A stretch of DNA of 64,000 nt from Atlantibacter hermannii (GTDB lineage: Bacteria; Pseudomonadota; Gammaproteobacteria; Enterobacterales; Enterobacteriaceae), in contig LR134136.1 in the NCBI GenBank assembly GCA_900635495.1, forward strand, positions 434,001-498,000, given 5' to 3'. Under the pieces are notes generated by a model. It was given only the letters and a program-made list of their open reading frames with translations, was not told the origin of the DNA and made no database searches. How positions within the stretch are numbered: the stretch's first letter is position 1; each line of letters starts with the position of its first letter. Below are positions 48,857 to 59,047 of the stretch, piece by piece. Both the position numbers and the translations under genes were made by a program.

Positions 48857-49344
48857 TGGCGAGTTATCGAAGTCAGGGACGTTGGGTTATTTGGCTATCT
48901 TTCCTTATCGCGTTGTTATTGCAGATAATGCCCTGGCCGGATGGCATCCTCGCATTCCGGCCTGACTGGGTATTATTGATTCTGCTTTACTGGATTCTGG
49001 CGTTGCCGCATCGCGTAAATGTCGGTACAGGTTTCGTGATGGGTGCCATACTGGATCTCATTAGTGGCTCCACGCTGGGTGTTCGCGCCCTGTCGCTGTG
49101 TATCATTGCCTATCTGGTTGCGCTTAAATATCAGCTTTTCAGAAATCTGGCGCTCTGGCAGCAGGCACTGGTGGTAGTCTTACTTTCACTGGCTTCAGAT
49201 ATCATTGTTTTCTGGGCTGAATTTTTAGTGATCAACGTCTCTTTCAAGCCGGAAGTGTTCTGGAGTAGTGTAGTGAACGGCATACTCTGGCCGTGGCTTT
49301 TCCTGTTGATGCGTAAAATTCGCCAGCAGTTTGCAGTGCAATAG
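48856..49344 (+). CDS. mreD: Rod-shape-determining protein MreD
   Basis: 162 residues from GTG 48856 (MASYRSQGRWVIWLSFLIAL), the E. coli length and start. An upstream ATG in this frame lies inside mreC and is not supported. Five or six membrane helices, with the family stretch VNVGTGFVMGAILDLISGSTLG. It links MreC to the elongation synthases. The start codon overlaps the corrected mreC stop (TAGTG), so translation is coupled. Confidence 0.95.
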   Translation: MASYRSQGRWVIWLSFLIALLLQIMPWPDGILAFRPDWVLLILLYWILALPHRVNVGTGFVMGAILDLISGSTLGVRALSLCIIAYLVALKYQLFRNLALWQQALVVVLLSLASDIIVFWAEFLVINVSFKPEVFWSSVVNGILWPWLFLLMRKIRQQFAVQ

Positions 49345-49351
49345 AGGGAAT

Positions 49352-49927
49352 ATGTCAGCGATTTATCTCGCATCCGGTTCGCCGCGTCGTCAGGAACTGC
49401 TTACCCAGTTAGGCGTTGAGTTTGAACGCATCGTCACCGACGTAGAAGAGTGCCGCCAGCCACAGGAAAGTGCGGAACAGTATGTTGTCCGCCTGGCCCG
49501 TGATAAAGCGCGCGCTGGCGTCGCACTGGCGCCGCGCGATTTGCCGGTGCTGGGGGCTGATACTATCGTCATCCTGAATGGCGAAGTGCTGGAAAAACCG
49601 CAACATCCCGAAGATGCCTGTGCGATGCTGCAACGGCTGTCAGGCCAAACGCATCAGGTCATGACGGCGGTGGCGATCGCCGATCGTCAGCAGATCGTGG
49701 ATTGTCTGGTCGTGACGGAAGTGACCTTCAGAGTATTGTCGCAAGAGGATATCGCCGGTTATGTCGCCAGCGGTGAACCCATGGATAAAGCAGGTGCATA
49801 CGGTATTCAAGGGCTGGGTGGCTGTTTCGTCAGGAAGATCAATGGCAGCTATCACGCCGTAGTCGGCTTACCGCTGGTGGAAACGTATGAGTTGCTGAAT
49901 AACTTTAACTCACTGCGTGAAGGATAG
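49352..49927 (+). CDS. yhdE: Maf-family nucleotide pyrophosphatase (dTTP/UTP)
   Basis: 191 residues from MSAIYLASGSPRRQELLTQL; seven residues earlier is another ATG without conservation. Maf motifs SGSPRRQELL, PVLGADTIV and DKAGAYGIQG with catalytic Asp/Glu are intact. It hydrolyses modified or canonical dTTP and UTP, limiting misincorporation and influencing septum formation. It is co-transcribed with mreD (7-base gap) and rng (8-base gap). Confidence 0.95.
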   Translation: MSAIYLASGSPRRQELLTQLGVEFERIVTDVEECRQPQESAEQYVVRLARDKARAGVALAPRDLPVLGADTIVILNGEVLEKPQHPEDACAMLQRLSGQTHQVMTAVAIADRQQIVDCLVVTEVTFRVLSQEDIAGYVASGEPMDKAGAYGIQGLGGCFVRKINGSYHAVVGLPLVETYELLNNFNSLREG

Positions 49928-49935
49928 AAGAGAAC

Positions 49936-51405
49936 ATGACGGCTGAACTGTTAGTAAACGTGACCCCTTCGGAAACCCGGGTGGCGTATATCGATGGCGG
50001 GATCCTTCAGGAAATTCACATCGAGCGTGAGGCGCGACGCGGGATAGTAGGGAATATCTACAAAGGTCGCGTTAGCCGGGTTTTGCCCGGCATGCAGGCG
50101 GCATTTGTCGATATTGGCCTGGAAAAGGCCGCGTTTCTTCATGCTTCAGACATCATGCCTCATACCGAATGCGTGGCTGGCGAAGAGCAAAAAAACTTCA
50201 CCGTGCGCGACATTTCAGAACTGGTTCGCCAGGGCCAGGACCTGATGGTCCAGGTGGTTAAAGATCCCCTTGGCACCAAAGGCGCGCGCCTCACCACCGA
50301 CATCACTTTGCCGTCCCGTTATCTGGTATTTATGCCGGGCGCTTCCCACGTTGGCGTCTCTCAGCGTATTGAAAGCGAATCCGAACGTGACCGCTTAAAG
50401 AAAGTGGTGGCGGAGTACTGCGACGAGCAGGGCGGATTTATTATTCGTACTGCGGCGGAAGGGGTATGTAATGAAGATCTGGCGTCAGACGCTGCGTATT
50501 TGAAACGCGTCTGGACCAAAGTGATGGAGCGCAAAAAGCGTCATCAAACCCGTTATCAGCTGTACGGCGAACTGGCGCTGGCCCAGCGCGTTTTACGCGA
50601 TTTTGCCGATACGTCGCTGGATAAAATCCGCGTCGACTCGCGTCTGACCTACGATATGCTGCTGGAATTCACGGCGGAATACATTCCGGAAATGACCAGC
50701 AAGCTTGAGCATTACACCGGCCGTCAGCCTATTTTCGATCTGTACGACGTTGAAAACGAAATTCAGCGCGCGCTTGAGCGCAAGGTTGAACTGAAATCTG
50801 GCGGATATTTGATTATCGATCAAACCGAAGCCATGACCACGGTGGATATCAATACCGGCGCATTCGTCGGCCACCGTAACCTTGACGACACAATCTTCAA
50901 TACCAATATTGAAGCGACGCAGGCCATTGCCCGTCAGCTACGGTTGCGTAATTTGGGCGGCATTATCATTATTGATTTCATTGATATGAATAATGAAGAT
51001 CACCGCCGCCGCGTGCTTCATTCGCTGGAGCAGGCGCTAAGCAAGGATCGGGTTAAAACCAGTATTAATGGATTTTCCCAACTGGGGCTGGTGGAGATGA
51101 CCCGCAAGCGCACCCGTGAAAGTGTTGAGCATGTGCTGTGTCATGAATGCCCAACCTGCCATGGCCGCGGCACGGTGAAATCCGTTGAAACCGTCTGCTA
51201 TGAGATCATGCGCGAAATTGTACGCGTGCATCATGCTTACGATTCTGACCGCTTCCTGGTTTATGCTGCGCCGGCAGTCGCGGAAGCGCTGAAAAGCGAA
51301 GAGTCCCATGCCCTTGCGGAAGTGGAGATCTTCGTGGGCAAGCAGGTCAAAGTTCAAATTGAGCCGCTCTATAACCAAGAGCAGTTTGATGTCGTCATGA
51401 TGTAA
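49936..51405 (+). CDS. rng: Ribonuclease G
   Basis: 489 residues, E. coli length. An S1 domain (about 39-125, NIYKGRVSRVLPGMQAAFVD) is followed by the RNase E/G catalytic core with metal-binding Asp residues in TVDINTG and IIIDFIDM, and the zinc-link motif CPTCHGRG near 405. It trims the 5' end of 16S rRNA and degrades some mRNAs. ATG follows GAAGAGAAC. Confidence 0.97.
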   Translation: MTAELLVNVTPSETRVAYIDGGILQEIHIEREARRGIVGNIYKGRVSRVLPGMQAAFVDIGLEKAAFLHASDIMPHTECVAGEEQKNFTVRDISELVRQGQDLMVQVVKDPLGTKGARLTTDITLPSRYLVFMPGASHVGVSQRIESESERDRLKKVVAEYCDEQGGFIIRTAAEGVCNEDLASDAAYLKRVWTKVMERKKRHQTRYQLYGELALAQRVLRDFADTSLDKIRVDSRLTYDMLLEFTAEYIPEMTSKLEHYTGRQPIFDLYDVENEIQRALERKVELKSGGYLIIDQTEAMTTVDINTGAFVGHRNLDDTIFNTNIEATQAIARQLRLRNLGGIIIIDFIDMNNEDHRRRVLHSLEQALSKDRVKTSINGFSQLGLVEMTRKRTRESVEHVLCHECPTCHGRGTVKSVETVCYEIMREIVRVHHAYDSDRFLVYAAPAVAEALKSEESHALAEVEIFVGKQVKVQIEPLYNQEQFDVVMM

Positions 51406-51456
51406 CCCGGTGCAGGTAATCTATGCCCCGCTGTGGCGGCTGACAAGGAGAGGAAT

Positions 51457-54400
51457 GTGAGGCGACTGCCGGGCATACTGTTAATCACAGGCGCAACACT
51501 GGTTGTGATTGTCGCCCTGCTGGTGAGCGGGTTGCGTCTGGTATTGCCGCATCTCAACACCTGGCGTCCGGCGTTGCTTGAAAAGATAAACGCCGCGACG
51601 GACGCGCAGGTCGATGCCAGCTACCTTCGGGCCTCCTGGCAAAATTTCGGGCCGACGCTGGAAGTCCGTGATATGAAGGCGTCCCTGAAAGACGGCGGCG
51701 ACCTGTCGGTTAAGCGTATCACGCTGGCGCTCGACGTCTGGCAAAGCCTGCTGCATGCGCGCTGGCAGTTCCGCGACCTGACGTTTTATCAACTCAACCT
51801 TCGCACCAATACCCCTATCACCCACAGTGAAAGCGGTGAGCCGATCCCGGCCAATAAAATCAGCGATCTGTTTTTGCGCCAGTTCGATCAGTTCGATCTG
51901 CGTGACAGTAACATCAGCTTTATTACCTTATCCGGCCAGCGCGCCGAACTCGCTATTCCCAAACTGACCTGGCTTAACGGCCGCGATCGTCACCGTGCAG
52001 AAGGTTTGATTAGCCTCTCCAGCCTGACGGGGCAGCATGGCACGACGCAATTGCGTATGGATTTACGTGACGATGACGGTCTGCTGAGCAACGGAACCAT
52101 TTGGGTGCAGGCGGACGATGTGGACGTCAAACCCTGGCTGGGCCGCTGGATGAAGGAAAACGTCTCGCTGTCCACCGCGCAGTTCAGTCTCGCGGCGTGG
52201 ATGAATGTCCGCAAGGGCGATATCGTGGATGGCGATGTCTGGCTCAAGCGCGGCGGGGCGTCATGGAAGGGCGATAACCAGTCCCATCCAAATGCAGGTC
52301 GATAATCTGACTGCGCATCTGCGCAAAGAAGGGACGGGATGGCAGCTGGATATTCCGCGCACCAATATCACGATGGACGATACGCCGTGGCCAGCAGGCG
52401 CGTTAACCCTCGCGTGGCTTCCCGCGCAGGAAGTGGGCGGCGCTGACCGTAAAACCAGCGATGAACTGCGGATACGTGCCAATAATCTTGAACTGCAGGG
52501 CTTAAAATGGCCTGATCCCGATTACGGACAAATTGTCGCCCTCGTTAGGCAAAGTATGGAAAACGCTGCAACCTAAAGGCCATCTCAACACCCTGGCGCT
52601 GGATATTCCGCTTCAGGCGACCGAACGTACCCGTTTTAAGGGACAGTGGAGCGATCTTTCCTGGAATCAGTGGGAGTTAATGCCAGGCGCGGAGCACTTC
52701 TCCGGCACGCTGTCCGGCAGTGTGGAAAACGGGCGCGTCACCGCCGCCATGACCCAGGCGAAAATGCCCTATGAGGGCGTTTTCCGCGCGCCGCTGGAAA
52801 TTGAAGACGGCAAAGCCACGCTTGAATGGCGTAAAGATGCCAGCGGCCTGACGCTGGATGGCAAAAATATCGATATCAAAGCCCGGGCCGTACATGCGCG
52901 GGGTGATTTCCGCTTTCAGCAACCCGTTGGCGATGAGCCCTGGCTGTCGATCCTCGCAGGGATTCGTACAGATGACGCTTCACAGGCATGGCGCTATTTC
53001 CCGGAAAACCTGATGGGCAAGCATCTGGTGGATTACCTGAGCGGCGCGATTCAGGGTGGCCAGGTGGATAACGCCACGCTGGTGTATGGCGGCAACCCCA
53101 AACTGTTCCCCTATTATAAAAACGAAGGCCAGTTTGAAGTGCTGGTGCCGGTACATAACGCCACCTATGCCTTTCAGCCTGACTGGCCTGCGTTAAAAGG
53201 CATTGAGATTGAACTCGACTTTATCAATGACGGGTTTATGGATGAAGTCCCCGGAAGCCATGCTGGCGGCGTAAAAGGGCGCAATATCAGCGCCAACATT
53301 CCTGACTATGAAAAAGAAAAACTGATTATCGATGCCGATATTTCCGGGCCAGGTAAAGCGGTCGGTCCCTATTTTAAAGAGACACCCTTAGATGACTCTC
53401 TCGCCGCTGCGCTGGATGAACTCCAGCTTGATGGCGATGTGAATGCTCGCTTACATCTTGATATTCCGTTTACAGGCGAACTGGTTAAGGCCACAGGCGA
53501 TGTGGTGCTGAATGACAATACGCTGTTTATCAAACCGCTTGGCAGCACGATCCATAATCTCACGGGCAAATTCAGTTTTGAGAACGGCGATTTGCAAAGT
53601 GAACCGATGCGCGCCACCTGGTTTAATCAGCCGCTTAACCTGGATTTTCACACCAAACAGGGCGATAAAGCGTATCAGGTCGGCGTTAATCTGGACGCCG
53701 ACTGGCAACCGACCCGCACCGGATTATTGCCAAAACCATTAATAACGCACTGGCAGGACGGATGCCCTGGCAGGGCAAAGTGGATGTGACATTGCCCTAT
53801 AAAGGCAGCGCGCAATACGAGGTGGCAATAAAAAGCGACCTGAAAGAAGTGAGTAGTCACTTACCTTCACCGGCAAATAAAGCGGCTGGCGAAGCGTTGC
53901 CGTTGGCGGTGAACGTCAAAGGCGATTTGCGCGGCTTTACGCTTACCGGTAATGCAGGCGGAACCCACCGTTTTAACAGCCGCTGGTTGTTGAAAGATAA
54001 GCTGACGCTCGATCGCGGTATTTGGGTATCAGACAGCAAAACCCTCCCGCCACTGCCTGACCAGGCGGGTGTCGAGCTGAATCTTCCGGCGCTGGATGGC
54101 GCGCAGTGGCTGGGCCTGTTCCAGCAGGGCGCGGCGGATGACGTCAGCAACGCGACGCAGTTCCCGGAGCATGTGACGCTGCGGACGCCGGCGCTGACGC
54201 TGGGCGGCCAGCAGTGGAACAACGTCAGCATCATTTCCAGCAGCGGCTTTCGCGGCAATGAGGTTTCAGTACAGGGCCGGGAAATCAACGGTACGCTGAA
54301 CATGAACAAAGCCGGTCCGTGGTTGGCTGAAATTAAGTATCTTTATTTCAATCCGGTCTGGAGCGCTGTTACCGATCCCAAATCCCCAGCCAGCCCATTG

Positions 54401-55255
54401 CCTGACCAGCGTGTGAACTTCAGCGGCTGGCCGGATGTGCAGTTACGCTGCGCTGAATGCTGGTTGTGGGGGCAGAAATATGGGCGCATCGAAGGCGATA
54501 TGGCGATTTCAGGCGATACGCTGAGTTTGTCCAATGGCCTGATTGATACCGGGTTTGCGAAGCTGACGGCCCAGGGCGAATGGGTGAACAGCGTGAGCGA
54601 GCCGCGAACGTCATTAAAAGGCGTACTAAACGGCAAGAAAATTGATGCGGCCACCAACTTCTTCGGCGTCTCGACCCCGATTCAGGGTTCCTCGTTTAAA
54701 GTCGATTACGATCTTCACTGGCGCGACCTGCCGTGGAAGCCGGATGAGCAGAGTCTCAACGGAATTTTGCATACCCGTCTCGGCAAAGGCCAAATCGAGG
54801 AGTTAGGCACCGGTCACGCGGGTCAACTGTTGCGGCTGATGAGCTTTGACGCCCTGCTGCGCAAATTGCGGTTCGATTTCAGCGATACCTTTGGCGAAGG
54901 GTTCTACTTTGATTCCATCCGCAGTACGGCGTGGATCAAAGACGGCGTGCTCCACACTGACGATACGCTGGTGGATGGCCTTGAGGCGGATATCGCCATG
55001 AAAGGTTCGGTTGACCTGGCGCGCCGCAAACTCGATATGGAAGCGGTCGTCGCGCCAGAGATTTCCGCCACCGTCGGCGTCGCGACGGCGTTTGCGGTGA
55101 ACCCGATTGTTGGTGCCGCCGTGTTCGCCGCCAGTAAAGTGCTGGGGCCGCTGTGGAGCAAAATCTCGGTGCTGCGTTACCACATTTCCGGCCCGCTCGA
55201 TAAACCGCAAATTAATGAAGTATTGCGCCAGCCGCGAAGCGAAAAGGCGCAATAA
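51457..55255 (+). pseudogene. yhdP: yhdP, AsmA-family envelope protein (multiple frameshifts as sequenced)
   Basis: Starts at GTG (MRRLPGILLITGATLVVIVA) behind AAGGAGAGG, with one N-terminal membrane anchor and a very long periplasmic beta-rich groove domain. The E. coli homologue (1266 residues) helps move phospholipids to the outer membrane. Breaks: extra base near 52283-52289, extra A at 52504-52507, missing A at 53732-53735, plus a compensating pair (extra G at 53232-53234, missing C at 53249-53252). Correcting them gives 1265 residues ending RQPRSEKAQ. All are in short homopolymers, so sequencing error is likely. Confidence 0.9.
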
Positions 55256-55320
55256 ATTGACGGCATGCATGAATTGCCGCAAGCTCCCTATCATGAATCA
55301 CCCTATAGAGTAGCCAAACG

Positions 55321-56766
55321 ATGAGTCTGAACCTGGTAACTGAGCAGTTGTTGTCTGCGAATGGCTTGAACCATCAAGATCTGTTTTCCATCCTCGGCCA
55401 ACTGGCCGAGCGCCGTGTGGATTACGGTGATCTGTATTTCCAGTCGAGCTATCACGAATCCTGGGTACTGGAAGACCGCATCATCAAAGATGGCTCTTAC
55501 AATATTGACCAGGGTGTGGGCGTACGCGCCGTCAGCGGCGAAAAGACCGGTTTTGCTTATGCGGACCAGGTTAGCCTGCTGGCACTGGAACAAAGCGCGC
55601 ATGCGGCGCGTAGCATCGTCCGCGAGCAGGGCGATGGACGCGTGCAAACCCTTGGCGCAGTGGAACATAAGCCGCTGTATACCGCCCTCGATCCGCTGCA
55701 AAGCCTGACGCGGGAAGAGAAGCTCGACATCCTGAAACGCGTCGACGGCGTGGCCCGTGCGGCGGATGCGCGGGTACAGGAAGTGAGCGCCAGCCTGACC
55801 GGCGTTTATGAACTGATTCTGGTGGCCGCGACCGACGGCACCCTGGCGGCAGATGTGCGTCCGCTGGTGCGTCTGTCAGTGAGCGTGCAGGTTGAGCAGG
55901 ACGGCAAGCGCGAGCGCGGTTCTGCAGGCGGCGGCGGCCGTTTCGGCTATGAATGGTTTATGGAAGAAGCCGATGGCGAAGTGCGTGCCGATGCCTGGGC
56001 GAAAGAAGCCGTGCGTATGGCGCTGGTGAATCTTTCCGCCGTCGCAGCTCCGGCGGGTACATTACCCGTGGTGCTGGGCGCGGGCTGGCCTGGCGTACTG
56101 CTGCATGAAGCGGTGGGACATGGTCTGGAAGGCGATTTCAACCGCCGCGGCACTTCGGTATTCAGCGGACAGATGGGACAACTTGTCGCTTCCGAGCTCT
56201 GTACCGTGGTGGATGACGGCACCATGGCGTCGCGTCGCGGATCGGTAGCGATTGATGATGAAGGTGTACCGGGCCAGTACAACGTGTTGATCGAGAACGG
56301 CATCCTGAAAGGCTATATGCAGGATAAGCTCAATGCGCGCCTGATGGGCGTTGCGCCAACGGGCAACGGTCGCCGTGAATCTTACGCGCACCTGCCGATG
56401 CCGCGTATGACCAACACCTATATGCTGGCGGGGAAATCCACACCGCAGGAAATCATCGAATCGGTGGAATACGGTATTTATGCGCCAAACTTTGGCGGCG
56501 GGCAGGTGGATATCACCTCCGGTAAATTTGTATTCTCGACGTCGGAAGCGTACCTGATTCAAAACGGAAAAGTGACGACGCCGGTAAAAGGCGCAACGCT
56601 GATCGGTTCCGGAATCGAAGCCATGCAGCAAATTTCCATGGTCGGCAACGATCTGAAGCTGGATAACGGCGTTGGCGTATGCGGTAAAGAAGGTCAAAGC
56701 CTGCCGGTTGGCGTCGGCCAGCCTACGCTGAAACTCGACAGCCTGACTGTAGGCGGCACCGCTTAA
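55321..56766 (+). CDS. tldD: Metalloprotease subunit TldD
   Basis: 481 residues, the E. coli TldD length. Zinc motif HEAVGH (HExxxH) lies near residue 262 in LLHEAVGHGLEGDF, with a further Cys ligand expected near the end (GVCGKEGQSLPVG). With TldE/PmbA it degrades unfolded peptides and matures microcin and CcdA substrates. Its partner gene is not in this window. It lies 65 bases after yhdP. Confidence 0.96.
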   Translation: MSLNLVTEQLLSANGLNHQDLFSILGQLAERRVDYGDLYFQSSYHESWVLEDRIIKDGSYNIDQGVGVRAVSGEKTGFAYADQVSLLALEQSAHAARSIVREQGDGRVQTLGAVEHKPLYTALDPLQSLTREEKLDILKRVDGVARAADARVQEVSASLTGVYELILVAATDGTLAADVRPLVRLSVSVQVEQDGKRERGSAGGGGRFGYEWFMEEADGEVRADAWAKEAVRMALVNLSAVAAPAGTLPVVLGAGWPGVLLHEAVGHGLEGDFNRRGTSVFSGQMGQLVASELCTVVDDGTMASRRGSVAIDDEGVPGQYNVLIENGILKGYMQDKLNARLMGVAPTGNGRRESYAHLPMPRMTNTYMLAGKSTPQEIIESVEYGIYAPNFGGGQVDITSGKFVFSTSEAYLIQNGKVTTPVKGATLIGSGIEAMQQISMVGNDLKLDNGVGVCGKEGQSLPVGVGQPTLKLDSLTVGGTA

Positions 56767-56775
56767 TGGATCCAC

Positions 56776-56797
56776 ACCCTCTCTGTAAAGAGAGGGT
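56776..56797. terminator. hairpin between tldD and aaeR
   Basis: ACCCTCTCT-GTAA-AGAGAGGGT perfect 9-bp stem, 9 bases after tldD and touching the aaeR stop. A weak T-rich tail (TATCTT) follows on the plus strand. Confidence 0.65.
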
Positions 56798-57729
56798 TAT
56801 CTTGCCTCTTTATTTCCCCGTCGCCTCTCCTGATAAAGATTCGCCACATCGGCAAAGTACTCCGTCAGTGAGTTAATGCACACCTGGACTTTCAACGGCA
56901 GCTTGTCCCGCTCGGTATACAGGGCGTAAACCGGACGTGGATCGGACTGATAGCGTGGAAACAGGATCTCCAGTTCACCCCGGTTGATCTCGTCGATCAC
57001 CCACATCAGCGGCACGTAAGCGATCCCCGCGCCTTCAATCAGCCAGCGCGACAGCGTCATCGGATCGTTGGTGACGAATCGCCCCTGCGGGATCAGGCGG
57101 GTGGAAATGCCCTCCGGCGCGATAAGCTCGAACTCATTATCCGGACGGACGCTGTACTCCAGCCACGAGTGATTTCCAAGGTCAGAGGGCTTTTCCGGCG
57201 TGCCGTGCCGGGACAGATAACTTTTTGCTGCGCACACCACCATCGGCATCGCGCCGAGGCGTCTGGAGAACAGGCTCGAATCCTGAAGCGCGCCTACGCG
57301 AATCACCACATCCAGCCCATCGGCGATCAGATCGGGTGCCGGTATGCCGGTCACCAGATTGACGCTCAGCCCCGGGTATTCGCGCAACATCCTCGCGGTC
57401 ATTCCTGCCAGGACATTTTGTGCCATAGTTGAAGAGCAGCCGATGCGCAGAGTGCCGATCGGCGTGTTGTTAAATGCGTAAAGCTGTTCGTGGACCGATT
57501 GCACCTCATGGAGCATTTTACGGCAGCCCTGGTAATAAATTTTTCCCGCTTCGGTCAGGCCAATGCTGCGTGTACTGCGGTTTAACAATTTGACCTGCAA
57601 TTCATCTTCCAGCTTCGAAACGGTCTGGCTAATGGAAGACACGCTCATGTCTAACTGTTTAGCGGCGCGGGTAAAAGAGCCTTGTTCTACAACCCGCGCG
57701 AAAATCGACATACGTTTTAGTCGTTCCAT
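56797..57729 (-). CDS. aaeR: LysR-type regulator AaeR
   Basis: 310 residues. The N-terminal helix-turn-helix (about 1-60, RVVEQGSFTRAAKQLDMSVSSISQTVSKLE) is followed by the LysR effector domain. In E. coli it activates aaeXAB in response to aromatic carboxylic acids such as p-hydroxybenzoate. Divergent from aaeX with a 170-base promoter region that has a strong CRP-like site 16 bases from its start codon. Confidence 0.95.
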   Translation of the reverse strand: MERLKRMSIFARVVEQGSFTRAAKQLDMSVSSISQTVSKLEDELQVKLLNRSTRSIGLTEAGKIYYQGCRKMLHEVQSVHEQLYAFNNTPIGTLRIGCSSTMAQNVLAGMTARMLREYPGLSVNLVTGIPAPDLIADGLDVVIRVGALQDSSLFSRRLGAMPMVVCAAKSYLSRHGTPEKPSDLGNHSWLEYSVRPDNEFELIAPEGISTRLIPQGRFVTNDPMTLSRWLIEGAGIAYVPLMWVIDEINRGELEILFPRYQSDPRPVYALYTERDKLPLKVQVCINSLTEYFADVANLYQERRRGNKEAR

Positions 57730-57744
57730 TGTTCACTCTGAGTT

Positions 57745-57766
57745 AAAAGTGATTTAGATCACATAT
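57745..57766. promoter_or_regulatory. CRP-binding site between aaeR and aaeX
   Basis: AAAAGTGATTTAGATCACAT with its last bases AT fits the 22-base CRP consensus at 19 positions, including GTGA-N6-TCAC. It lies 16-37 bases upstream of the aaeR ATG and about 135 bases from aaeX. Confidence 0.75.
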
Positions 57767-57899
57767 CATAGATGACTTATTATAATTACGTTAATATATT
57801 ATTAACGAGATAACTAAATCGCACTCGTCCATAGTCATTCCTGACTTAGTGCTCGTGGTTATCCATCCCTAATTCGCCTGCACGCTAATCAAGGTTTGT

Positions 57900-58103
57900 A
57901 TGAGTTTATTTCCGGTTATCGTGGTTTTCGGTCTCTCTTTTCCGCCGATATTCTTCGAACTCCTTTTGTCACTGGCGATTTTTTGGCTGGTGCGCCGTTT
58001 GCTGACCCCGACAGGGATCTATGACTTTGTCTGGCATCCGGCACTGTTTAATACCGCGCTGTATTGCTGCCTTTTCTATCTGATATCGCGCTTATTTGTT
58101 TGA
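57900..58103 (+). CDS. aaeX: AaeX membrane protein of the aae efflux operon
   Basis: 67 residues, nearly identical to E. coli AaeX (MSLFPVIVVFGLSFPPIFFE, end YLISRLFV). Two membrane helices. DUF1656 proteins of this kind lie ahead of FUSC-type efflux genes; the molecular role is unknown. Its stop precedes the aaeA GTG by 7 bases. Confidence 0.95.
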   Translation: MSLFPVIVVFGLSFPPIFFELLLSLAIFWLVRRLLTPTGIYDFVWHPALFNTALYCCLFYLISRLFV

Positions 58104-58110
58104 GGTTGAT

Positions 58111-59043
58111 GTGAAAGCACTTACAAGAAAAATATCCCGAACGGCGATCACGGTGGCGCTGGTGGCGCTGGCCTTTGTCGCCATTTTCCGCGCCTGGAGC
58201 TACTACACCGAATCGCCCTGGACGCGCGATGCGCGTTTCAGCGCAGATGTTGTGGCTATCGCGCCGGATGTCGCCGGGCTGATAACTCAGGTCAACGTTC
58301 ACGATAACCAACTGGTCAAAAAGGGCCAGGTGCTTTTTACCATCGATCAACCGCGTTATCAAAAAGCGCTCGAAGAAGCCGAAGCGGACGTGGCTTACTA
58401 TCAGGCGTTAGCCTCTGAAAAACGCCGCGAAGCCGGGCGCCGCAATAAGCTGGGCATCCAGGCGATGTCGCGTGAAGAGATCGATCAGTCCAATAACGTC
58501 CTGCAAACCGTACTGCATCAGATGGCAAGGGCGGAGGCCACGCGCGATCTGGCGAAGCTGGATTTAGAACGCACCGTTATCCGCGCCCCAGCGGACGGCT
58601 GGATCACCAACCTCAACGTGTATGCCGGGGAGTTTATTACCCGCGGGTCCACCGCCGTCGCGCTGGTCAAACAGCATTCGTTTTATGTGCTGGCCTATAT
58701 GGAAGAGACCAAACTGGAAGGCGTGCGCCCGGGATTCCGCGCGGAAATCACCCCGCTTGGCAGCAACCGCGTCCTGCGCGGTACGGTTGATAGCGTGGCC
58801 GCGGGCGTCACCAACGCCAGCAGCAGTAATGACGGAAAAGGCATGGCGTCGGTGGATTCAAATCTGGAGTGGGTGCGTCTCGCCCAGCGAGTGCCGGTGC
58901 GCATTCGTCTTGATGAACAGACCGGCAATCTTTTCCCGGCAGGGACGACCGCAACCGTGGTGATCACCGGTGAAAAAGACCGGGATGATCGTAACGCGTC
59001 GCCGTTTAATCGTCTGATGCATCGCCTGCGGGAATTCGGTTAA
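58111..59043 (+). CDS. aaeA: p-Hydroxybenzoic acid efflux adaptor AaeA
   Basis: 310 residues from GTG 58111 (MKALTRKISRTAITVALVAL), aligning with the E. coli start; GAGG lies 8 bases before. One N-terminal membrane anchor is followed by a membrane-fusion-protein hairpin (coiled coil about 80-150) and beta-barrel domain. It connects AaeB to an outer-membrane channel. Four bases separate it from aaeB. Confidence 0.95.
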   Translation: MKALTRKISRTAITVALVALAFVAIFRAWSYYTESPWTRDARFSADVVAIAPDVAGLITQVNVHDNQLVKKGQVLFTIDQPRYQKALEEAEADVAYYQALASEKRREAGRRNKLGIQAMSREEIDQSNNVLQTVLHQMARAEATRDLAKLDLERTVIRAPADGWITNLNVYAGEFITRGSTAVALVKQHSFYVLAYMEETKLEGVRPGFRAEITPLGSNRVLRGTVDSVAAGVTNASSSNDGKGMASVDSNLEWVRLAQRVPVRIRLDEQTGNLFPAGTTATVVITGEKDRDDRNASPFNRLMHRLREFG

Positions 59044-59047
59044 ACCC

